DNA of 64,000 nucleotides from Streptomyces sp. NBC_01439 (GTDB lineage Bacteria; Actinomycetota; Actinomycetes; Streptomycetales; Streptomycetaceae): NCBI RefSeq assembly GCF_036227605.1, contig NZ_CP109487.1, positions 310,001 to 374,000 of the forward strand, read 5' to 3'. Shown piece by piece: positions 8,793 to 17,436 of this stretch (position 1 is its first letter; each line of letters starts with the position of its first letter). The notes under the pieces were generated by a model. It saw only the letters and a program-made list of their open reading frames with translations, ran no database searches and was not told where the DNA came from. The position numbers and the translations under genes were made by a program.

Positions 8793-9772
8793 GGCGCGCT
8801 CCTGTGCAGCACCGGCCCGGCCGCGGCGGTCGGGGGCGACCAAGACAGTCGCGCCCGCATGTCCGCGGACATCGGGAGCTCCTTCTCCAGGGGACGCGGA
8901 GGCAGATCGTCGGGGCTGTGCACGTCGATGACCGCAGGGCTCTCGGCCCCGTAGACGAGTGACGCGAGCGCGTTTCCGGTGGAGTCGAACATGGTCAGCA
9001 CGTTGGTCAGCTGCCAGTAGAAGCAAGTCCTCGACTTGACGCCCTTGCTGTTGTCGTAGGTCTGGGACACGTAGGCGGTCGTCTCGACATTCGTGCTGGC
9101 CTGCTGGAAGGTGGTCGAGTCGTTGCTCAGGCTTGCGGTGAGCGTTGCGGAGACGGGACCCCAGCCGGCCGTGGCGCTGCCCGTGACCGATTCCGCCACA
9201 TGGGACTGCTCGGAGGTGGTGCTTTCCATACCGGCGGTGGTCGTGTAGCTGATGGTCCTCTTCGCACCTGCGGCGATGCTGTAGGAGTCGGGAAGGCGCT
9301 GCCAGTACTGCTCCCGGACCACGACGTTCCCGGTCTCGAGCTCTCCGCAGCCCACCATGATCGATGGAGAGTCCTGCGGGATGATCACTCCGTCACCGGG
9401 CTTCGGCGGCAGGCCTATGTCGTTCGGGTCGAGCAGATCGAAACTCGTGATGGTCACGCTGCCGCTTTCGGGGGTTCTGACGGCGGCGGCAAACGCCCCT
9501 GTATAGGAGTTCGTGAACAACCAGTACCAATCCGTGCCCGAGTCCTGGCGCGTGTAGCTTTCCTGCCCGTTGGCCGGCAGGAGAACAGTGCCCTCAGGCA
9601 GGTACTGGTCCGGGGTCGTTTGGCAGCTGAAGTGGTCGCCCTCGGTACTCAACAGGTACAGGGACAGCGGGATACAGGTCTGATTGGTGAACGTCACGGG
9701 ATTTCCCGTCGGACTTTCCTTGGAGACAAGCGTGCCGTGGATGGCCTTCTGATACTCACTTCTCATCTGCAT
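8789..9772 (-). CDS. Aerolysin/ETX-MTX2-like beta-rich protein with VHL-beta-like N-domain
   Basis: The 327-residue protein was not recognised by name. Residues about 23-115 resemble a VHL-beta-like sandwich (TFTNQTCIPLSLYLL, then Lp-G and a WYWLF strand). Residues about 165-250 form long alternating Ser/Thr-rich strands (SYTTTAGMESTT, then VSATLTASLS) of the type that builds the stem of aerolysin, ETX/MTX2 pore formers, followed by FYWQLTNVLTMFD. No signal peptide is present, so it should act inside the cell unless specially exported. ATGA overlap with the protease start shows translational coupling. DNA here is visibly poorer in GC than its neighbours, suggesting acquisition. The pore-forming role is inferred from pattern only. 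Confidence 0.55.
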   Translation of the reverse strand: MQMRSEYQKAIHGTLVSKESPTGNPVTFTNQTCIPLSLYLLSTEGDHFSCQTTPDQYLPEGTVLLPANGQESYTRQDSGTDWYWLFTNSYTGAFAAAVRTPESGSVTITSFDLLDPNDIGLPPKPGDGVIIPQDSPSIMVGCGELETGNVVVREQYWQRLPDSYSIAAGAKRTISYTTTAGMESTTSEQSHVAESVTGSATAGWGPVSATLTASLSNDSTTFQQASTNVETTAYVSQTYDNSKGVKSRTCFYWQLTNVLTMFDSTGNALASLVYGAESPAVIDVHSPDDLPPRPLEKELPMSADMRARLSWSPPTAAAGPVLHRSAP

Positions 9773-10419
9773 GCTGGTTCACCTCTGTCGTGTTGCGAAT
9801 TCGTTCGCGTCGGACATGGGCTACCTGGCGGCGGGGCGACAGAACAATGAAGGCGGCCGGCCCGTCCGTACGGGGACTGTTTCAGAGGGCTACCTGCACT
9901 GCATGGTCCGCGCTCCGCGCTGGTCAGTGCGGTGGGGCCGGCACCTGGGACGGGCGCTCCGCCAGCGGGCATCGGCTTCACACGAGAGGCACCCCGCGAG
10001 CACCTGCGTCACGGCCTCCGGAGCAACCATCCAGGGGGACTTCGTGCTCTTCCGTCCGAACCGGACCGTTCTGGTCAGCAGGCTTTTGGGCTCCTATGTC
10101 AAGGTAAGCGCGTCTGGATCGCGCGGCAAACTCATCTCGGCTTGGGTGCGGCCCGTCGCTCTCGCGGCTAGGGAAGTCGAAGTTGTCACAGCAGGCGGTC
10201 ACCCACCCCGGCAGTCGGCCTGAGCACACGATGAGTCGCCAGATAGTGCGGTTTTACCCCTCCGCCACCGGCAACTAGGTTTCGAATCCTGCGCACTTGG
10301 TGTCGCCAGCCGACGGTGAGGTTCCCGGCCGATGCGGTCGACGGCCTTGGCGTGGGCCGGATCGGGGATCATGGTGCGGTGCTCGCAACGCAGGCGCAGG
10401 AGCCCGAAGTCCGTATCCT
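9773..10419. other. Non-coding stretch upstream of the pore-former-like operon
   Basis: No convincing gene is seen in about 650 bases. The minus strand must hold the promoter of the 9772 gene; an AGAGGTGA ribosome site lies about 8 bases before its ATG, but no clear -10/-35 pair stands out. Base composition is mixed, and the block adjoins a transposase remnant, so it may be insertion debris. Confidence 0.4.
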
Positions 10420-10712
10420 CCCGGCCGCGCGGCAGGGGACGTCCGGCCCTCCTGCGGTGCGGGACGATCAGGCCGGTTCCCGGGCAGACGCCGTCCGCGA
10501 TGACCGTCGTCCCGGCGGCCGCGGGGACGGACTCGCGCCAGACGTGTGCGTCCGCTCGCTGCCCGGTGCCGGGCGGGCGCTCGCGACGGCCAGGCGGCTG
10601 TCGGCGTCGATGATGACCTGCACCGTTCGTCGAGAACCGGTAGGTGCGGGAGGAGGCGCCGACCGTGCGGTCGCGGGCCGGAACCGGGGTGCCGTCCACG
10701 CGCCAGGACTCA
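10420..10712 (-). pseudogene. IS5-type transposase remnant
   Basis: Broken pieces in different minus frames match the intact transposase at 39228-39995: VDGTPVPARD and YRFSTN against VDGTLVPTRD and YRYSTN, an IDADSRLAV piece in another frame, then IADGVCPGTGLIVPHRRR against IADGGYPGTGLVMPHRRR. The N- and C-terminal parts are missing or unrecognisable and at least two frameshifts are needed. It marks an old insertion beside the low-GC island. Confidence 0.75.
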
Positions 10713-10728
10713 GGCTTCCGCAACCCCC

Positions 10729-11253
10729 TCAGAGGTCGATCCAGTAGCGCCGCTTGGGGCCGATCAGGGTTTCGCGGACGTCCTCCAACACCCCGCCATT
10801 GCCCTCGATCGTGCGGACCGACGCCTCGTTGTCCGGGTCGCAGGTCAGCAGGACCCGGTCCATCCCCAGGACGCGCGCCTCGTGCAGGACGGCCGCCAGG
10901 GCCCAGGTGGCCAGGCCCCGGCGGCGCGCCGAGGGCCTGATGCTGTAGCCGATGTGGCCGCCCGCGTCGAGGAGGAAACCGTTCAGGTAGTGCCGCAGGT
11001 CGATCGCGCCCAGGTACGTGTCGCCCTCGGCGATCCACCAGTAGGTCGCGTGGACCCGGCCGTGGTCGACCGGCAGGGTGCGGTCCGACTGCCGGCGCAG
11101 TCGCTCCACCCAGGCCGCGAAGCCCTCCGGGGTGTCCACGTCGTCGTCGGAGCCGAGCCCGCCGCCGTCCAGATGGGCGTCCGGCCCCCATTCCCGCTGC
11201 GCGGCGAGCCAGGAAGCGTGCAGGTGGGGGCTGGGGGCTATGAGCTCGGGCAT
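10729..11253 (-). CDS. GNAT-family N-acetyltransferase
   Basis: The 174-residue protein has the GNAT core: acetyl-CoA-binding motif A (GHIGYSIRPSARRRGLATWAL) and the following strand with DPDNEASVRTIEGNGG. The end, GPKRRYWIDL, is typical of this subgroup. It would acetylate a small molecule or protein amine; substrate unknown. ATG 11253 is used; an in-frame ATG at 11265 is an alternative. The gene follows the PP2C phosphatase on the same strand by 59 bases. Confidence 0.85.
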   Translation of the reverse strand: MPELIAPSPHLHASWLAAQREWGPDAHLDGGGLGSDDDVDTPEGFAAWVERLRRQSDRTLPVDHGRVHATYWWIAEGDTYLGAIDLRHYLNGFLLDAGGHIGYSIRPSARRRGLATWALAAVLHEARVLGMDRVLLTCDPDNEASVRTIEGNGGVLEDVRETLIGPKRRYWIDL

Positions 11254-11312
11254 ACCTCGGACCATAACAGTCGGCCGGGTCGGGCTCGTGCGGCAAGATC
11301 CGTGAGGACGGC

Positions 11313-13412
11313 TCAGGCGGAGCCCGTCGGCAGGGGTCGGGCACGGGCGATGACCAGGGCGACGTCGTCGTGGTCGTCCGTGCGGCGCAGTGAGTCCAGG
11401 AGGCGGTCGCAGGTCTCTTCCAGTGGACGTCCGGTGTCGGCGAGCAGGGTCAGCAGCAGGTCGAGACGCTCGTCGATGGGCTGGTCGCGGGTTTCGACCA
11501 GGCCGTCGGTGTAGAGGACGAGTTGGTCGCCGGGGTCCATGGCGATGGTGGTGGACTCGAAGGGGATGCCGCCCACGCCGAGCGGTGCGCCGGTGGGCAG
11601 GTCGAGCAGTCGGGGCCGCCGGCCGGAGCGGATGAGGACGGGGGGCAGGTGTCCGGCGAGGGCGACCCGGCACTGGGCCTCGTGCGGGTCGTAGACGACG
11701 TAGACGCACGTGGCGATGGTTTCTTCCAGTGCGGCGGTGGTGTGGTCCAGTTGGTGGAGCACCTGGGGCGGGTCGAGGGCGAGTTCGGCGAGGGTGCGGG
11801 TCGCCGTACGCAGTTGTCCCATGCTGGCCGCGGCATTGATGCCGCTGCCCATGACGTCCCCGACCACGAGGACGGTGGTGTCGTTCGGTCCGGCGATGGC
11901 GTCGAACCAGTCGCCCCCGATCTCGCTGCTGGCCGCGGCGGGCCGGTAGCGGTAGGCGACTTCCAGGCCGGGCGTGGGTGGCGGGTGGTGCGGCAGCAGG
12001 TGGTGCTGGAGGGCGAGGGCGGTGTGGTGCGCGTTGCGGTACCAGCGGGCGTTGTCGATGCACACGGCGGCGCGGGCGGCGAGTTCGCCGGCCAGCACGA
12101 TGTCGTCGTCGTTGAACGGCAGCGGGTTGCGGGTGCGTTTGAGGTCCAGTGCGCCGAGGACCTCGCCGCGCGCGATGAGCGGCACGGCCAGGTAGGAGCG
12201 CAGCCCGGCGCGGCTCAGCAGGTCGGCGGCGGTGCTGTCGCGGGCGATGCGCGAGATGTCCTGGGCCTGCACGTGGGCGACGAGGACCGGGTGGCCGGTC
12301 GTCACGGACTGGGTGACCAGCCGGTCCGCGGCGTAGCGGGCGATGTCCCCGGGCGGGTCGGCGGCGCGGACGGCGTCGCTGGGGTAGGCGGCCGCGAGGG
12401 CCAGTGCCCGGAACACCGCCGGCTCGTGGGCGGAGGACCTCAGGGTCGGCCGGCCTTCGAGGACGGAGTCGAGGATGTCGACGGCGGCGATGTCCGCGAG
12501 CTCGGGCACGACGACGTCGGCGAGCTCCCGTGCGGTCTGGTCGAGGTCGAGGGTGGTGCCGATGCGGACGGTGGCGTCCGCGATGAGGGCGAGACGGCGG
12601 CGGCTGCGGGCGATCTCGATGGCCGCCCGGTGACTCTGGGTGACGTCGACCACGGAGGTGGCGAGGCCCAGTACCCGGCCGGTGGCGTCCTCCAGCCGGT
12701 AGTACGACACCGACCAGGCGTGTTCGGTGCGGTCCCCGCCGTGGGTGCGGCCGGCCGTGAACTGTTCGAGCAGCGGCGTTCCGGTGGCCAGGACCTGGCG
12801 CATCGCCGACTCGGCGGCCTCCGCGTCGTCGAGGAAGGCAAGCGCCTCGCGGACGCCCCGGCCGATGTGCTGTTCGGCGGGGAGCCCGTTGATCCGTTCC
12901 AGCGTCGGGTTGACGAGCACGTACCGCAGCTCGGTGTCCAGGACCGCGAGGCCGATCGGGGACTGGGCCACCAGGCGCGCGGACAGGGCGAGGTCCCGCT
13001 CCAGCTGGCGCAGCCGGGTCCGGTCGGTCGCGATGCCCAGGGCGAACATGTCTCCGTGCTCGTCGAGCAGCCGCATGTTGCGGAACTCCACCAGGCGGGT
13101 GGTGCCGTCCCTGCGCCGTACCGGGAAGGCCCCCGCCCAGTCTCCCGCGCCGCCCATGACGCGCGCGAACAGCTCCGTGACCATACCCACGTGCTCGTTG
13201 GCGGCCAGCAGCCGGGCAGCGGGGCGACCGAGCGCCTCCGCCGCCGTCCAGCCGAACAGCTGCTCGGCCTGCGGGCTCCACAGCGCGACCCGTCCTTCGG
13301 AGTCGAGGACGACCGCCGCGACGTTCAGGACGTCGAGCAAACCGCTCGGCGGGGAGACCCCGGCCATGCCGGGTCTGATCCCACCGGTCCCCGCCCCGTC
13401 GATCGCACTCAT
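11313..13412 (-). CDS. PAS-PAS-GAF sensor PP2C (SpoIIE-type) phosphatase
   Basis: The 699-residue protein has two PAS domains (about 25-140 and 145-265; the second includes LLEQF and a VVDVTQSHR end), a GAF domain (about 275-450) and a C-terminal SpoIIE/PP2C phosphatase (about 480-695) with metal-binding motifs EIGGDWFD, VGDVMGSG and LVLYTDGLVE. Such proteins dephosphorylate anti-anti-sigma factors in sigma-B-like stress and development switches; the PAS and GAF parts would sense redox, light or ligands. ATG 13412 is chosen for its AAGGAG site 9 bases upstream. No anti-sigma partner lies beside it. Confidence 0.9.
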   Translation of the reverse strand: MSAIDGAGTGGIRPGMAGVSPPSGLLDVLNVAAVVLDSEGRVALWSPQAEQLFGWTAAEALGRPAARLLAANEHVGMVTELFARVMGGAGDWAGAFPVRRRDGTTRLVEFRNMRLLDEHGDMFALGIATDRTRLRQLERDLALSARLVAQSPIGLAVLDTELRYVLVNPTLERINGLPAEQHIGRGVREALAFLDDAEAAESAMRQVLATGTPLLEQFTAGRTHGGDRTEHAWSVSYYRLEDATGRVLGLATSVVDVTQSHRAAIEIARSRRRLALIADATVRIGTTLDLDQTARELADVVVPELADIAAVDILDSVLEGRPTLRSSAHEPAVFRALALAAAYPSDAVRAADPPGDIARYAADRLVTQSVTTGHPVLVAHVQAQDISRIARDSTAADLLSRAGLRSYLAVPLIARGEVLGALDLKRTRNPLPFNDDDIVLAGELAARAAVCIDNARWYRNAHHTALALQHHLLPHHPPPTPGLEVAYRYRPAAASSEIGGDWFDAIAGPNDTTVLVVGDVMGSGINAAASMGQLRTATRTLAELALDPPQVLHQLDHTTAALEETIATCVYVVYDPHEAQCRVALAGHLPPVLIRSGRRPRLLDLPTGAPLGVGGIPFESTTIAMDPGDQLVLYTDGLVETRDQPIDERLDLLLTLLADTGRPLEETCDRLLDSLRRTDDHDDVALVIARARPLPTGSA

Positions 13413-13658
13413 CGGCGACGCTCCTTCCGGCATCGTCGGTCCGCCGCCGCCCGCCGCCACCCGCCCTGGGGCGGTCCGAGGCGTACGGCTTCCTCTCATC
13501 GTGCCCCCGAACCTGCCCGGCAGCGTCCGGAGCGTCTCCGCCAGGGCCGCCGCGCACCGCCGCCCGCGCGTCACGCACGGAACGGCGGACGTCGCAACCC
13601 GACCTTCGTCGGGGTCCTGGCGGGCCGTTCAGCCGGGGCGGGCGGGACCCTGCGTTCC

Positions 13659-13664
13659 TACGGT
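13659..13664 (+). promoter_or_regulatory. -10 element, leaderless start
   Basis: TACGGT ends 7 bases before the ATG at 13672 and there is no ribosome site, so a leaderless transcript is likely. No clear -35 hexamer is seen. Confidence 0.4.
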
Positions 13665-13671
13665 CGGGACC

Positions 13672-14676
13672 ATGGAATCGAACACCCGATACGGATGGGC
13701 CCGACGGCTGCCGCTCGCCGCGACGACGGCCGGGGCGGGCGCCGCAGCCGTCGCCTGGGCGGCTCCCGGTGGGGCGCTGGGCACGAACGAGCCGGTACGC
13801 GTCACGGAGGGCGCCTCGGCACTGGCCTACCGGTCACTCGCCCGGAGCGTGGCGGAGGACTGGCCGGCCTGGGCCGGGACGGCCCTGGAGGCGGCGAGCG
13901 AGGGCACCCTGGTGGTCCTGGGCCTGCTGCTGCTCGCGGCGGGCCTGGGCTCTCTGCGTCGTCGTGACGCGCCGGGCGCGGCCGGGGTGGCCCTGGCGGC
14001 CGCCGGAACCGTGGCGGCCTACGCGCTCAGCGAGGCGCTGAAACTCCTGGTCGACGAGGAACGACCCTGCCGGGCCGTGGCCGGGGCCCTGGCGGTCGCG
14101 CCGTGTCCCGCGCCGGGCGACTGGTCGTTCCCGAGCAATCACGCCACCCTCGCCGCCGCGCTGGCGGTCGGGGTGACTCTCGTACGCCCCCGGCTGGCGG
14201 CCCCGGCCCTGCCGGTGGGCGTGGCCGCCGTCCTGCTGCGGGTCCTGGTCGGCGTGCACTATCCGCACGACGTCCTGGCGGGCGCGGCGCTCGGGGCGGC
14301 CGCCGTGCTGACCGTACGGATCCTCCTGCTGCCCGCCGCGGGACGCGCGGCGTCAGCGCTCCTCGTAGGGAGCGCTGCCCACGGGCGGCACCGGGACCGC
14401 TCCGGCCTCGTGGGCGACCACCGCCGCCGCGGCCCGGTTGTCGACGCCGAGGCGGGCGAGGATCGAGCTGACGTAGGCCTTCACCGTTCCCTCGGCCAGG
14501 TGCAGGCGGCGCGCGATCTGCCCGTTGGACAGTCCGCCGCCCAGGAGGCCCAGCACGTCCCGTTCCCGCGCGGTCAGGGCGTCGACACGGGCACGGGCCG
14601 CGGAGCGGCGGCCCGCCCGGGCGCCCGCGCCGTCGGCCGCGAGATGGGCGACGACCCGGGCCGCGACCTTCGGTGA
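13672..14676 (+). CDS. PAP2-family membrane phosphatase
   Basis: A polytopic membrane protein with the three PAP2 signatures: KLLVDEERP, PSNHAT and RVLVGVHYPHD, the last holding the catalytic His and Asp. It would remove phosphate from undecaprenyl pyrophosphate or phosphatidic acid at the outer membrane face. The PAP2 fold ends near residue 225 (about 14346), but the frame stays open for about 110 more codons that lie entirely antisense to the convergent response regulator gene. The usual stop may have been lost, or the tail is simply unselected. Confidence 0.8.
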   Translation: MESNTRYGWARRLPLAATTAGAGAAAVAWAAPGGALGTNEPVRVTEGASALAYRSLARSVAEDWPAWAGTALEAASEGTLVVLGLLLLAAGLGSLRRRDAPGAAGVALAAAGTVAAYALSEALKLLVDEERPCRAVAGALAVAPCPAPGDWSFPSNHATLAAALAVGVTLVRPRLAAPALPVGVAAVLLRVLVGVHYPHDVLAGAALGAAAVLTVRILLLPAAGRAASALLVGSAAHGRHRDRSGLVGDHRRRGPVVDAEAGEDRADVGLHRSLGQVQAARDLPVGQSAAQEAQHVPFPRGQGVDTGTGRGAAARPGARAVGREMGDDPGRDLR

Positions 14677-15051
14677 CAGGTAGGCGGCGCCCTCGGCGAC
14701 CGCCCGCACACCGGCCTGCAGCTCCTCCGGATCGCCGGACTTGACCAGGAAGCCGGTGGCGCCCTCGCCGAGCGCGCGCAGGATGTAGTCGTCCTCGCCG
14801 AACGTCGTCAACATCACGACTCCGGTCGCCGGTACGGTCCTTCGTATCTCGGCGGCGGCCGCAATGCCGTCCGTGCCCGGCATCCGGATGTCCAGTACGG
14901 CGACGTCCGGGCGGTGGTGCTGCACGAGCCGCACCGCCTCGTGGCCGTCGCCGGCCTCGGCGACGACGGTGATGCCGGGATCGGTGGCGAGGACGGCGCG
15001 GACACCCGCGCGGATCATCGGCTCGTCGTCGGCGATCAGGATCCGGATCAT
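14353..15051 (-). CDS. NarL/LuxR-family response regulator
   Basis: The 232-residue protein has a receiver domain with the acidic pair DDE (8-10), phospho-acceptor D54 (AVLDIRMPG) and switch Lys (FLVKSGD), and a C-terminal LuxR-type HTH (LTARERDVLGLLGGGLSNGQIARRL). ATG 15051 overlaps the stop of the kinase gene 15048-16538 (ATGA), so they are translated together as a two-component system. Closely similar to the regulator at 27884-28555. Confidence 0.92.
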   Translation of the reverse strand: MIRILIADDEPMIRAGVRAVLATDPGITVVAEAGDGHEAVRLVQHHRPDVAVLDIRMPGTDGIAAAAEIRRTVPATGVVMLTTFGEDDYILRALGEGATGFLVKSGDPEELQAGVRAVAEGAAYLSPKVAARVVAHLAADGAGARAGRRSAARARVDALTARERDVLGLLGGGLSNGQIARRLHLAEGTVKAYVSSILARLGVDNRAAAAVVAHEAGAVPVPPVGSAPYEER

Positions 15052-16538
15052 CGGACTTCCCTCCCGGTGAAGGTGTCGGTGGAGACGAGCCGGCCGGCGC
15101 GGAAGCAGAGCCGGTAGATGTCGCCCGAGCGGTCGTCGAAGGGATCGGCGGTCTGTACGTAGAACTCGCAGGCCGCACCGGCCGGTTCGGGGGCGGGTCC
15201 GGCCGGCCGGCGGCTCGTCTGCGATGGCGGCAGGTACGGCGCCACCTCGGTACGGGGCTGCCCGACGCTCAGCCGGGCGTGGTCCTGCGGGGCGAGGACC
15301 GACTGTCGGGCCGTCACGGTGTCCCAGGCCCGCACCCCGACCACGAGCACGGCCGCCGTGGAGAGCGGCACCAGCACGGCCGCGACGGCGGTGCGGCGCA
15401 GCCGACGGCGGGCGCTGCGGTGCTCCGGGGGCAGTACGCCGCCCGGGCGGGCGGGATCGGCGGGGGGCGACGGGGTCGTTCCGGGCCGGTGCGGGAGCAC
15501 GGCGCGCACGGCGAAGCCGTCTCCCTCGGGGCCCGCGGTGAAGGAGCCGCCGGCCAGCCGGACCCGTTCGTCCAGGCCGATGAGCCCTAGTCGGTGGGGC
15601 TCGTCGGGGGCGCCCGGGAGCGGGGCGCCGGGTGCCGGGCCGCGGACCGGCCCGTTCCGCACGGCGACCTCGGTCCGGCCCGCCCCGTCCGCCGTGCCCA
15701 CCCCGTGGCGGACGACGACCGTGGCGCGGGAAGCGGGCGCGTGCTTGGCGACGTTCGTCAGCGCCTCCTGGACGACCCGGTACGCGGCCAGGTCGACGGC
15801 CCGCGGCACCGTCACGTCCGCCGGTTCCCCCTCCACCTGCAGCCGGACGTCGAGTCCCGCCCCGGCGGCCCGGTCCACGAGGCCTCCGATCGCGGCGAGC
15901 CCGTTCGCCGCTCCGCTCTGCGACCCGGGCGCCGGGTCCGAGGGTTCGCGCAGAACGCCGATCACCTCCCCGAGCCGGTCCACGGCGGCTCCCGCCCTGG
16001 TTCGGATGTCGCGCGCGGCGATGCGGTGGGCCTCGGGGAGGCCGGGGGCCAGCTGCAACGCTCCCGCCGACAGGGCGACGAGGCTGAGTTCGTGGCCGAG
16101 GAGGTCGTGCATGTCCTGCGCGATCCTGGTCCGTTCGCGCAGTCGGGCCCGTTCGGCGAGCAGGCGCTGTTCCCGCTCTAGCCGCGCGGCCCGCTCCCAC
16201 CCGGCGCGCACCAGTTCGCGGTACTGGCGCTGGAACCGGCCCGCGAACCACGGGAACACCGCCGCGGCGAGCAGCGTCAGTGCGCACCGGGTCGCCCACG
16301 CGAGCCACCCCGGTACCAGGATCACGACGGGCACGGCCGTCACGAGCAGCACGGTCAGGGCCACCGCCGCGCTCCGTCCGGGCCCCGGTCCGCGGCCGGC
16401 GAGGTAGGCGCTGACCACCGCCGCCGTCCCCCACCACGGGTCGGTCACGCTCGCGCCGACGGCGGCGACCGCCGCGGTGAACAGCGCGGCGGACACGACC
16501 GGTTGCGGGACCCGGGGCACGATGATCATTGATCTCAC
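15048..16538 (-). CDS. Histidine kinase (HisKA_3) with C-terminal membrane span and outer domain
   Basis: The 496-residue kinase has N-terminal membrane segments (residues about 12-105), a HisKA_3 dimerisation helix with phospho-acceptor H144 (RIAQDMHDLLGHEL) and a HATPase_c domain to about 350. Unusually, another membrane span (about 380-400, VAAVLVPLSTAAVLVVG) and about 85 residues follow, with a C-x-F-Y and DIYRLCF pattern; this tail should lie outside the membrane. The kinase at 24284-25909 has the same tail. GTG 16538 is preferred because a TAGGGT -10 lies 7 bases before it; ATG 16529 is the alternative. Confidence 0.9.
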   Translation of the reverse strand: MRSMIIVPRVPQPVVSAALFTAAVAAVGASVTDPWWGTAAVVSAYLAGRGPGPGRSAAVALTVLLVTAVPVVILVPGWLAWATRCALTLLAAAVFPWFAGRFQRQYRELVRAGWERAARLEREQRLLAERARLRERTRIAQDMHDLLGHELSLVALSAGALQLAPGLPEAHRIAARDIRTRAGAAVDRLGEVIGVLREPSDPAPGSQSGAANGLAAIGGLVDRAAGAGLDVRLQVEGEPADVTVPRAVDLAAYRVVQEALTNVAKHAPASRATVVVRHGVGTADGAGRTEVAVRNGPVRGPAPGAPLPGAPDEPHRLGLIGLDERVRLAGGSFTAGPEGDGFAVRAVLPHRPGTTPSPPADPARPGGVLPPEHRSARRRLRRTAVAAVLVPLSTAAVLVVGVRAWDTVTARQSVLAPQDHARLSVGQPRTEVAPYLPPSQTSRRPAGPAPEPAGAACEFYVQTADPFDDRSGDIYRLCFRAGRLVSTDTFTGREVR

Positions 16539-16545
16539 GCACCCG

Positions 16546-16551
16546 ACCCTA
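16546..16551 (-). promoter_or_regulatory. -10 element for two-component operon
   Basis: TAGGGT on the minus strand ends 7 bases before the GTG at 16538, consistent with a leaderless transcript for the kinase-regulator operon. Confidence 0.4.
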
Positions 16552-16773
16552 CGGAACTCCCCCGGACCGGCGGCACTGCCGAAGGTCTACCTTCGGACCC
16601 CATCGGTCCGGACAGCTGGTCGCCGCCGGGTCGCCGCGGCCCTCGGCGGGCCGAGCCGGGGCGGGATCGGCGATCGGCGATGGCGATGGCGATGGCGATC
16701 GGCTCCGCGGAAAGGCCCGGTGGGCGTACCGGTGGGCGGGCCCGGCCGTACCGGCGTCGGGGTCCCGACCGCG

Positions 16774-16779
16774 TAGGCT
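16774..16779 (+). promoter_or_regulatory. -10 element, leaderless start
   Basis: TAGGCT ends 6 bases before the ATG at 16786, with no ribosome site between them, so transcription probably begins at the start codon. Confidence 0.45.
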
Positions 16780-16785
16780 CGGCGG

Positions 16786-17406
16786 ATGGCGAAATACTTC
16801 GACGTACACCCCGAGAATCCCCAGCGACGCACCATCGACAACGTGGTCGACATGATCCGCGGCGGGAAGCTCGTCGCATACCCGACCGACTCCTGCTTCG
16901 CGCTGGGCTGCCAGCTCGGCAACCGCGACGGCATCAGCCGGATCCGGTCGATCCGGAACCTGGACGACCGTCACCACTTCACCCTCGTGTGCCAGAACTT
17001 CGCGCAGCTGGGCCGGTTCGTGCAGATCGACAACGACGTGTTCCGCGCCATCAAGGCGGCGACTCCCGGCAGTTACACCTTCATCCTCCCCGCGACCTCG
17101 GAGGTGCCGCGCCAGCTGCTGCACCCGAAGAAGAAGACGGTCGGGGTCCGGATCCCCGACCACGTCGTCACGCAGGCCCTGCTCGCCGAACTCGGCGAGC
17201 CGCTGCTCTCCAGCACCCTGCTGCTGCCCGACGAGGCCGAGCCGATGACCCAGGGTTGGGAGATCAAGGAGCGGCTCGACCACGAGGTGGACGCCGTACT
17301 GGACTCGGGTGACTGCGGCACCGAGCCGACCACCGTGATCGACTTCTCCGGTGGTGAGGTCGAGATCGTGCGCCGGGGCGCGGGCGACACCACCCGGTTC
17401 GAGTAG
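16786..17406 (+). CDS. Sua5/YciO/YrdC-family protein (threonylcarbamoyl-AMP synthase-like)
   Basis: The 206-residue protein is a single YrdC/YciO-type domain: VAYPTDSCFALGC near residue 35, a basic nucleotide-binding stretch (SIRNLDDRHHFTLVC), PGSYTFILPAT, and VGVRIPDH. The family makes threonylcarbamoyl-AMP for the t6A37 modification of ANN-decoding tRNAs; this member lacks the extra Sua5 domain and is closest in length and opening residues to YciO, whose exact role is less settled. It is monocistronic. Confidence 0.85.
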   Translation: MAKYFDVHPENPQRRTIDNVVDMIRGGKLVAYPTDSCFALGCQLGNRDGISRIRSIRNLDDRHHFTLVCQNFAQLGRFVQIDNDVFRAIKAATPGSYTFILPATSEVPRQLLHPKKKTVGVRIPDHVVTQALLAELGEPLLSSTLLLPDEAEPMTQGWEIKERLDHEVDAVLDSGDCGTEPTTVIDFSGGEVEIVRRGAGDTTRFE

Positions 17407-17436
17407 CCGCACCGGGCCCGCGGCCCCGACCCCCGG

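Noticed and set aside
6846..9026. A single 726-codon open frame covering protease and methyltransferase DNA
   Set aside because: Codons before 8792 and after about 7786 have no family similarity; the methyltransferase frame and a restored protease end explain the DNA better.
10092..10099. GCTCCTAT, like the IS110 boundary repeat
   Set aside because: Only eight bases match and no transposase lies next to it; chance is sufficient.
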